NCBI GenBank assembly: GCA_016650185.1
Contig: JAENWE010000194.1
Location: 1 to 5,029 of the forward strand
Source of the DNA: Vicinamibacteria bacterium
GTDB lineage: Bacteria > Acidobacteriota > Vicinamibacteria > Fen-336 > JAGNNV01
Direction of reading: 5' to 3'
Length of the DNA stretch: 5,029 nt
Shown: positions 1 to 5,029 of the stretch, piece by piece
Layout: each line of letters begins with the position of its first letter
Numbering within the stretch: position 1 is the stretch's first letter
Position numbers and translations under genes: made by a program
Notes under the pieces: generated by a model
The model's database searches: none
What the model was told of the DNA's origin: nothing
Seen by the model: only the letters and a program-made list of their open reading frames with translations

Positions 1-753
1 CGCCGTGGGCCGGCCTTGCTGGTCAAGCTCGAAAATATCGCGATGGGCCCACACGTCCGAGCTGTCATGCTCGACGTAGAAAGGGAGATCGCCGACGAGG
101 CGGACGCTTTGAGCGCGCGCCGCTTCAGTGAGGGCGCGCCACTGGCGATCGAACTGGTACTGAACAAAGGCGTGGTACTCGATCTCGCCCGCATGCTTCT
201 CTCGCGCCCGGGCGAGATCCCGGGGCTCCCGAAGGCGCAGACCCTTCTCCCAATCCGCCCATGACGCGCCGCGGTTGAAGGCCTTCAGGGCCATGAAGAG
301 GGTGTGATCGTTGAGCCAGGCGCCCTGCTTTCGCTGGAAGGTCTCAAACCGGGCGCGATCCGCGCGGGCCGCGTCGTTGCGGAACGTCGCGTAGGCCTCG
401 CGGAGCAAGACCTCGCGTTTTCGGGCCGTCGCCTGATAGTTGACCCGCCGGGCAGGCAACGCCACGAACCGTCGCAGCGCGCGCGCGTTCAGGAGACCGT
501 CACGGGCCAGCATCTCCGGACTGACCAGCAGGGGCGAGCCCGCAAACGACGACGGTGAGCTATAAGGCGCATTCCCGGCGCCTACCGGACAGACCGGCAG
601 CATCTGCCAGTAGCGCTGACGCGCTCGACCCAACTGTTTGACAAACCGGTGCGCGGAGGAACCGAGGTCGCCGCACCCGAAGGGTCCGGGCAGAGAGGTG
701 AGATGAAGGAGCACACCGCTCCCCCGCTCGTTCGAGAGATCGCGCCGCTTCAA
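1..753 (-). CDS. malQ: 4-alpha-glucanotransferase (amylomaltase, GH77), N-terminal half; 3' end beyond window
   Basis: This gene encodes the cytoplasmic disproportionating enzyme that transfers alpha-1,4-glucan segments between maltodextrins. I translated 251 uninterrupted codons. Near the N-terminus is the GH77 signature GVLLHLTSLPGPFGCGDLG (residues 13-31). It is followed by YWQMLPVCPVGAGNAPYSS (about 48-66), SFAGSPLLVS (about 70-79), WLNDHTLFMALKAF (146-159), and GDLPFYV with DSSDVWAHRDIF (221-241), a block conserved in amylomaltases. The family is usually about 500 residues, so roughly half is present and the main catalytic acid residues lie outside. The only usable start upstream of the conserved block is TTG at 753-751: an in-frame TGA lies further up with no ATG, GTG or TTG between. 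That TTG overlaps the treY stop (TTGA) and has a GAGG ribosome site 7 nt upstream, indicating translational coupling to treY. In a trehalose operon, MalQ probably lengthens short maltodextrins for TreY. Family assignment is very secure; the start codon is likely. Confidence 0.95.
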   Translation of the reverse strand, partial: MKRRDLSNERGSGVLLHLTSLPGPFGCGDLGSSAHRFVKQLGRARQRYWQMLPVCPVGAGNAPYSSPSSFAGSPLLVSPEMLARDGLLNARALRRFVALPARRVNYQATARKREVLLREAYATFRNDAARADRARFETFQRKQGAWLNDHTLFMALKAFNRGASWADWEKGLRLREPRDLARAREKHAGEIEYHAFVQYQFDRQWRALTEAARAQSVRLVGDLPFYVEHDSSDVWAHRDIFELDQQGRPTA

Positions 754-3623
754 GCCGCCGCCTCGAGGAGGGCGACCGGCAGGTGCGCGAAGACCTGGAA
801 CAGAGGCAGCACCGGCTGGCCGTTCCGGATTTCCGCATTGAGCGTGTGCCCGCTCACCGCGTCACGCAGCGAAGGTGTTGGCTGACCCGCGGGGAAAAGA
901 GTCGCAAGCGACACGCAGGTGTCGCCCCAGGCGGCAGAGCCTATGGGAGGGCAACCTCCCTCGGTGAGGGCGGCGAAGAACCTACCGAAGATCGCGATCA
1001 CGGAGCGTCGGCCTTCACCACGAGAAAACGCAATCGCATGTCGGCTTCGAGCGCCCAGGACGGACAGGGCCGAGTAGGGTCCGGCTTCGAATACATCTGA
1101 GCGGGCTCGGCGCAGGCCCAGGGCCCGATAGGTGAGGAACAGCTTGACTCGCCCATCCGAAGGAGCGCCCAGCAAGTGCTCAGCCAAGGCGCCCGCGTCG
1201 ACGTCAGCATCGCGCCGTAGTTCAGCGAGCATCGTTCGCCGGCTCTCGTAGTCGACAGGGCGGCGGTTGTCGGGATCGACCAGGGACAAGTCCCAGAGTT
1301 CATTCCCCTGGTAAATGTCCGGCACGCCCGGGGAGGCGATCTTGAGGAGAGTCTGGGCCAAGGACGTGTAGTAGCCAAGCGTGGCCAGACGCTTTTGGAA
1401 CTGTCCGATGTCCTCGATGAACCGGGCGTTCTGCGCGGGATCAAGCACGGTGGCGACGAATTGGGCGACCGCATCCTCATGCTCCTGGTTGGGGTTGATC
1501 CAGCTCGTGTGGAGCTTGGCTTCACGACTCGCCTTGGTCATGTAAGCCTGGAGTCTGGCCACGAACGAGGGGCCGCTGGCGGGAGACTCCGCGGGCCAGG
1601 CTCCGAGTATCGTCTGATAGAGCAGGTACTCGGTGAGGTCATCCGGGGTGGCATCGCCCACGAGGTCGCGTTTGTGCCGGCGATTCTGCTCGCGCCATCG
1701 GTCGACCGCATCGATCCATTCGTCCGAGAGCTCGGTCAAAGCGAACAGACGCGCGCGCACGTCCTCGCCGCGTTTGGTGTCGTGGGTCGCGGTGGTCGAC
1801 ATCGTGGTCGGGGAAAGTCGGAGGCGCTCGGCGTTTTCGTGATGCAACTGTTCGACCGAAATTCCGCGCGCGTCGATCGGACCACCGACCTCGTTCAGGG
1901 CGGCCAACGGGAAGTAGCGATAGAAAGAGGTGTCTTCCAGACCCTTGGCCATCACCGGCGCGGTCAGCTGCTGCAGACGCAGGACGAAATCGCGGCGCTC
2001 GGCGAGGTCGATGGGCTCCAGTCCTTCGGGGGCCTCCAGGAGGAGGAGAGAGCGGACGAAGTCGAAGATGGAAGGGCTGGTGGTCGGGTTGCGCCGCTTG
2101 GCCGAGCGCACCGCGGCTTCGACGTGGGCGCGATCCTCGTCCCCAATCGTTTCGTCCTCGGCACGCACATAGGTCCGATACACCGGAAAGCAGGCGATCA
2201 CTTCGGCGAGCGCACCCTGAAGGCTCTGCAGCGTGAAGTCCCTGGAGGACCGGTGCTGTTCCGAGATGCGATCAAGCCGGCGCGAAAGCACCGTCAGTTC
2301 GGCGGACAGGGCCACGTCCAGGACAAGTTTCTTGGCCTCATAAGCGACGTCCGCGAAACGACGCGGCTCCTGAGCGAGCCGGGCTTCCAGGCGCCGCAGG
2401 GCTGCCACCCCCTCGCCATAGACGAAAACCCCCCCCGCCAGGTTCAAGAAATCGTAGCCGGTCGTCCCGTGGACCGGCCAACTCGCGGGGAGGCGCTCAC
2501 CTGGTTCGAGGATCTTCTCCACCACGGTGTAAAGCGTCTCGCCGCCGGAAGCCGTGGTCAGCACGCGCCGCAGGCGCGCCAGGTAGGCCTGTGGATCCCA
2601 CAAACCATCGACGTGATCTACTCGAACACCGCTGACCTGGCCTTCCCGCACCAACCTCAGCAGAACCTCGTGAACGGCATCGAAGACCGCCGGCTCTTCC
2701 ACGCGGACCGCGGCCAGTTCATTGATGTCGAAGAAACGGCGGTAGTTGATTTCCTCGGCCGCCACTCTCCAGTGGCTGAGACGGTAGCCCTGCTCGGAGA
2801 GGAGCGCCTCGAGAGCGTCGAAGCTGCGTGGATCCTCCGGACGGCCGTTCAGCTCGACCAGGGCGTCATCGATGGCGGCGCTCACCCGGGGATCCTTCTG
2901 GACGTGGGCGTCGATACGCCGGCGGGAAATCTCCCGGTCGCGAAGACGTTCGCGAACGCGCTGACGATCCGTCTCCGTGCGTGGCGGAAGATGCTCCAGC
3001 GAGGTGATGATGCTTTCCAGCTCGAGTAGAACGGACGAAGCGTCCGACATCGAAGGGCGCAGCCGGGCGAGCGCTCCGTTCAGGATCTGGGGCCAGGTCT
3101 TGGGCGCCACCGGGAAGGTGAGATCGTGATAGTTCGCCACGAACGCACCGTCTTTGTAAGCCACGCGGATGTCGCCGGCCTCAAGAACGCGGCCGAACTG
3201 ATCGCCCAGGACCGGGAGCAGGATCTTGGCCTCGAGATCCGGTTTGGGCGGAGTCCAGTCGATATCGAACCATCGGGCAAAAGGCGAGCTCGGGCCGTTT
3301 TCGAGGACATCGTTCCAGGAGTGGTTGGCGGAACCCCAGATGCTCATGTGGTTCGGCACCACGTCCACCAACAGCCCCAGACCATGGTCTTTGAGGTTGG
3401 TGGCGAACGCAGACATCTCGGCGTCGTTACCGAGCTCCGGGTTCAGCCTTCCAAGGTCCACCACGTCGTACCCGTGACTGCTGCCCGGCCGCGCCATCAC
3501 GATCGGAGAGAGGTAGGCGGCGCCCGCGCCGAGGTCAGCCAGGTAGGGGACGATGGCGTTCGCCTGAGCCAATGGGAAGTCGCGATTCATTTGGAGCCGG
3601 TAGGTCGCGCTTGGAATGCCCAT
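750..3623 (-). CDS. treY: Maltooligosyl trehalose synthase (GH13-type, EC 5.4.99.15)
   Basis: The enzyme turns the terminal reducing alpha-1,4 bond of a maltooligosaccharide into an alpha,alpha-1,1 bond, giving maltooligosyl-trehalose. This is the first step of the TreY-TreZ trehalose pathway in the cytoplasm. The 957-residue protein starts with the typical IPSATYRLQMNRDF and shows the alpha-amylase-clan regions in order. Region I is DVVPNHM (87-93). Region II is GVRVDHVDGL (332-341), with D336 the expected nucleophile. Region III is VVEKIL (367-372), with E369 the expected acid/base. Region IV is ATHDTKRGEDVRARL (612-626), with D615 the third acid. SPGVPDIYQGNELWDLS (764-780) and VDPDNRRPVDY (782-792) are further TreY blocks. 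All three catalytic acids are present and the frame is intact. The length is at the long end of the family (members run from about 700 to over 900). The start is fixed: no ATG, GTG or TTG lies in frame between this ATG and the upstream TAG. No Shine-Dalgarno is visible before it. malQ follows with a 4-bp overlap; treZ is not in the window. Confidence 0.97.
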   Translation of the reverse strand: MGIPSATYRLQMNRDFPLAQANAIVPYLADLGAGAAYLSPIVMARPGSSHGYDVVDLGRLNPELGNDAEMSAFATNLKDHGLGLLVDVVPNHMSIWGSANHSWNDVLENGPSSPFARWFDIDWTPPKPDLEAKILLPVLGDQFGRVLEAGDIRVAYKDGAFVANYHDLTFPVAPKTWPQILNGALARLRPSMSDASSVLLELESIITSLEHLPPRTETDRQRVRERLRDREISRRRIDAHVQKDPRVSAAIDDALVELNGRPEDPRSFDALEALLSEQGYRLSHWRVAAEEINYRRFFDINELAAVRVEEPAVFDAVHEVLLRLVREGQVSGVRVDHVDGLWDPQAYLARLRRVLTTASGGETLYTVVEKILEPGERLPASWPVHGTTGYDFLNLAGGVFVYGEGVAALRRLEARLAQEPRRFADVAYEAKKLVLDVALSAELTVLSRRLDRISEQHRSSRDFTLQSLQGALAEVIACFPVYRTYVRAEDETIGDEDRAHVEAAVRSAKRRNPTTSPSIFDFVRSLLLLEAPEGLEPIDLAERRDFVLRLQQLTAPVMAKGLEDTSFYRYFPLAALNEVGGPIDARGISVEQLHHENAERLRLSPTTMSTTATHDTKRGEDVRARLFALTELSDEWIDAVDRWREQNRRHKRDLVGDATPDDLTEYLLYQTILGAWPAESPASGPSFVARLQAYMTKASREAKLHTSWINPNQEHEDAVAQFVATVLDPAQNARFIEDIGQFQKRLATLGYYTSLAQTLLKIASPGVPDIYQGNELWDLSLVDPDNRRPVDYESRRTMLAELRRDADVDAGALAEHLLGAPSDGRVKLFLTYRALGLRRARSDVFEAGPYSALSVLGARSRHAIAFSRGEGRRSVIAIFGRFFAALTEGGCPPIGSAAWGDTCVSLATLFPAGQPTPSLRDAVSGHTLNAEIRNGQPVLPLFQVFAHLPVALLEAAA
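761..764 (-). promoter_or_regulatory. Ribosome binding site for malQ, inside the treY 3' end
   Basis: The minus strand reads GAGG seven bases before the TTG at 753-751. It lies within the last codons of treY. It supports the otherwise unusual TTG as the malQ start, since no other start codon is available between the upstream in-frame stop and the conserved N-terminal motif. Confidence 0.6.
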
Positions 3624-3632
3624 TTCGTGTTG

Positions 3633-3661
3633 ATTATAACAGATATACGACCGCCGGTCGT
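3633..3661 (-). promoter_or_regulatory. Predicted treY-malQ promoter giving a (near) leaderless transcript
   Basis: Read on the minus strand, a perfect TATAAT (3638-3633) lies 9 bases upstream of the treY ATG. With 17 bp spacing, the -35 position holds ACGACC (3661-3656), which matches TTGACA at only three central positions. Transcription starting the usual 6-7 bases after the -10 would leave an RNA leader of only 2-4 bases. The absence of any ribosome site before the ATG agrees with that. The weak -35 lies inside the palindrome, as expected for a regulated promoter. The call rests on motif and position only; a longer transcript from an upstream promoter is possible. Confidence 0.6.
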
Positions 3662-3667
3662 ATATCT
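3641..3667. promoter_or_regulatory. 27-bp perfect palindrome, probable TetR-family operator
   Basis: The left arm AGATATACGACCG (3641-3653) and right arm CGGTCGTATATCT (3655-3667) are exact reverse complements around a single central base. The symmetry breaks at the next flanking pair. The site begins two bases upstream of the treY -10 hexamer and covers its spacer and -35 position, so a bound protein would block RNA polymerase. It lies 58 bp before the start of the divergent tetR gene. TetR-family regulators commonly bind such long palindromes between themselves and a divergent target. That this TetR is the binder is inferred from position. Confidence 0.8.
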
Positions 3668-3725
3668 ATAGGGTCACATTACGCTTCGCTATGTCTTTTA
3701 GATTATTCTACTAACGGAACTGACA

Positions 3726-4409
3726 TTGCCTTCGAAGAAAAAATCTCCTGATCGTTTGATGAATATTGGTCACATTCGGGTTCTTGACCACGAAGTGATC
3801 AGTCGAAGAGCACGACGGAAAGAGCGCACCCGCCGAGCGCTCTTGGACGTGGCTCTGGCCTATTTCGCCCGTCGCGGCATCTACGGCACACGGATCGAAG
3901 ACATCACTGATCAGGCAGATCTCGGCAAGGGCGCCTTCTATAACTATTTCGACTCGAAGGACGATCTCGTGGCCACACTGCTCGCCGAGGCGGTTGAGAT
4001 TCTGGATCGCGACTACCTGAGCCGCGCCGCGCCATCCGCCGGGCTCGCCGAACGCGTCCGCTCGCTGGCCACCGAACACGAGCGTTTCTTCGAGACCCAC
4101 CGCGATTATCCCGTGCTCTTTCATCAGGCGCGGGGCCTGCTCATGCTGGATTCGTCCTCAGCCAGCCGGCTGCGACTCGTGATGAGGGACTATCTGGCTC
4201 GGTTGGAGCGAAAGCTCTCGCCCGCGAGCGAAGCGAGCGCGGCCTCGGGAACCGCCCTCTACCTCGACGCGGCCGCCGCGTTCGCAGGGGTCATCACGGG
4301 CTATCGCTCTCACGCGCTGGCCGCAGCGCTTCCCGTCGAGTCCAAAACCGTGGTCGCGGTCGCCTCCTTCGGATTGGTGGGCTTGCTGGAAAAACGTGCC
4401 CTGCCTTAG
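3726..4409 (+). CDS. TetR/AcrR-family transcriptional repressor
   Basis: This is a one-component, ligand-responsive DNA-binding regulator. The N-terminal domain begins near residue 28 with RARRKERTRRALLDVALAYF and continues through GIYGTRIEDITDQADLGKG to AFYNYFDSKDDL (70-81). The recognition helix-turn-helix is at about residues 57-76, in the classical TetR arrangement ending in the Y-NYF-K pattern. Residues from about 90 to 227 form a helical ligand-binding/dimerisation region that gives no clue to the ligand. At 227 residues it is of ordinary family size. The longest frame uses TTG at 3726, preceded by a weak CGGAA seven bases upstream. An in-frame ATG at 3759 would shorten the protein by 11 residues without touching the DNA-binding domain, and I cannot decide between them. 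The gene diverges from treY across a 102-bp AT-rich region holding the palindrome. It probably represses treY-malQ and perhaps itself. A poor -10 candidate, TATTCT (3704-3709), is the best I see for its own promoter. Confidence 0.93.
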   Translation: MPSKKKSPDRLMNIGHIRVLDHEVISRRARRKERTRRALLDVALAYFARRGIYGTRIEDITDQADLGKGAFYNYFDSKDDLVATLLAEAVEILDRDYLSRAAPSAGLAERVRSLATEHERFFETHRDYPVLFHQARGLLMLDSSSASRLRLVMRDYLARLERKLSPASEASAASGTALYLDAAAAFAGVITGYRSHALAAALPVESKTVVAVASFGLVGLLEKRALP

Positions 4410-4561
4410 CCTCACCCTACAAGGGCCGGTGGCTCCTCCCGCGACGCTCCCTTATGGGGCACTCCTCGGCCTCCTCACCTCGGTCGCGGGCGGAGGCTCG
4501 GCGCCCCAAAACCAGAGTGTGCGATATCTCATTCGCCATTGGCGGCCGGGCAAAGTAGTCT

Positions 4562-4566
4562 GAGGG
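4562..4566 (+). promoter_or_regulatory. Ribosome binding site for the MBL-fold gene
   Basis: GAGGG lies five bases before the ATG at 4572. This supports that start, which also places the conserved MRIRFWGTRGSI motif at the very N-terminus. Confidence 0.65.
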
Positions 4567-4571
4567 TAGCC

Positions 4572-5029
4572 ATGCGGATCAGATTCTGGGGAACTCGCGG
4601 TTCGATCGCAAAACCAGGGCCGACCACCGCGCGGTACGGCGGCAACACGTCCTGCGTGGAAATCCTCTCCAACGCCGGCACGCTCATCGTGGTCGACTGC
4701 GGAACCGGCGGGCACGACCTGGGGCAGCAACTGGTCGCGGCCAAGGGCAACAACACGCGCGGCCATATCCTCATCAGCCACACCCACTGGGACCATATCC
4801 AGGGAATCCCCTTCTTCGCTCCGCTCTTCTCTCCCGGCAATGAATGGGACATCTACGGCCCCAAGGGACTGGCGCAGGGCATCCAGACCATCCTGGCCGG
4901 CCAGATGGAGCACACGTATTTTCCGATCTCCCTGGCCCAGTTCGCCGCCACCATAAGGTTTCACGATCTCGTCGAGGGCACATTCAGCATCGACGACGTC
5001 AAGATCACGACCCGCTACCTGAACCATCC
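4572..5029 (+). CDS. Metallo-beta-lactamase-fold hydrolase, N-terminal part; 3' end beyond window
   Basis: I read 152 complete codons with no stop before the window edge. The product starts MRIRFWGTRGSIAKPG and continues with TARYGGNTSCVEI (19-31), the typical opening of stand-alone MBL-fold hydrolases related to RNase Z and class II phosphodiesterases. VVDCGTGGHDLG (40-51) follows. The zinc motif SHTHWDHIQGIPFF is at residues 69-82, with H70, H72, D74 and H75 as expected ligands. YLNHP at 149-153 matches the family's next histidine ligand (H152). Two zinc ions and hydrolysis of a phosphodiester or related bond are expected from the family, but the substrate cannot be told. Some relatives are joined to sensory, receiver or cyclase domains, so the missing C-terminus matters. 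The gene follows tetR on the same strand after 162 bp, which may or may not be one transcript. No link to trehalose metabolism is shown by the sequence. Confidence 0.9.
   Translation, partial: MRIRFWGTRGSIAKPGPTTARYGGNTSCVEILSNAGTLIVVDCGTGGHDLGQQLVAAKGNNTRGHILISHTHWDHIQGIPFFAPLFSPGNEWDIYGPKGLAQGIQTILAGQMEHTYFPISLAQFAATIRFHDLVEGTFSIDDVKITTRYLNH

Noticed and set aside
560..838. A 92-codon minus-strand frame bridging treY and malQ
   Set aside because: It is out of frame with both enzymes, which together account for the whole stretch.
1395..3029. A 544-codon open frame on the plus strand
   Set aside because: It lies wholly antisense to treY, whose catalytic motifs fix the real frame. Its translation shows no recognisable domain; long antisense frames are common in GC-rich coding DNA.
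3711..4124. A 137-codon minus-strand open frame
   Set aside because: It is antisense to the tetR DNA-binding domain and has no recognisable motif.
4469..4498. Possible hairpin GCCTCC / GGAGGC downstream of tetR
   Set aside because: The stem is only six pairs with a loop of about 17 bases and no T-run follows, so it does not qualify as an intrinsic terminator.
4534..4544. Short palindrome CGCCATTGGCG upstream of the MBL gene
   Set aside because: Five-base arms are expected by chance in GC-rich DNA, and no promoter element next to it is convincing.
4452..5027. A 191-codon open frame on the minus strand
   Set aside because: It is antisense to the MBL-fold gene, which has a zinc motif, a ribosome site and a proper start. 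It is a composition artefact.
1..5029. CRISPR arrays, tRNA or rRNA genes, insertion sequences, defence-type gene clusters
   Set aside because: I saw no direct-repeat arrays, RNA gene signatures, transposase motifs or terminal repeats. The genes are housekeeping or regulatory types.

Overview
The window carries part of a bacterial alpha-glucan/trehalose locus, a divergent TetR-type regulator and the start of a metallo-beta-lactamase-fold gene. Coding DNA is GC-rich, and long open frames on the opposite strand of the genes are by-products of that composition. The gene set (treY-malQ, a TetR regulator, a stand-alone MBL-fold hydrolase) fits a high-GC Gram-negative bacterium, for example a deltaproteobacterial or acidobacterial-type lineage. 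That placement is an impression from composition and gene content; no marker gene is present to fix the taxon.

Layout. Positions 1-753, minus strand: the N-terminal half of malQ (4-alpha-glucanotransferase, GH77), running off the left edge. Positions 750-3623, minus strand: complete treY (maltooligosyl trehalose synthase, GH13-type, 957 aa). The treY stop and the malQ TTG start share the four bases TTGA, so the two are very probably one translationally coupled operon read from treY into malQ. Positions 3624-3725: an AT-rich divergent intergenic region with a perfect 13+1+13 bp palindrome lying against a consensus TATAAT box for treY. Positions 3726-4409, plus strand: a TetR/AcrR-family repressor. 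Positions 4410-4571: a 162-bp gap with no gene and no convincing terminator. Position 4572 to the right edge, plus strand: the N-terminal part of an MBL-fold hydrolase with an HTHWDH zinc motif.

How the parts may work together. TreY converts the reducing-end linkage of maltooligosaccharides to the alpha,alpha-1,1 bond of maltooligosyl-trehalose, from which TreZ (not in this window) releases trehalose. MalQ rearranges short maltodextrins into longer ones that TreY can use. The palindrome covers the -35/spacer region of the treY promoter and lies 58 bp upstream of the tetR start. The simplest model is that the divergent TetR protein represses treY-malQ and perhaps itself, released by an unknown ligand. 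The treY promoter appears to give an almost leaderless mRNA. The enzymes are known families; the less ordinary part is the regulatory region.
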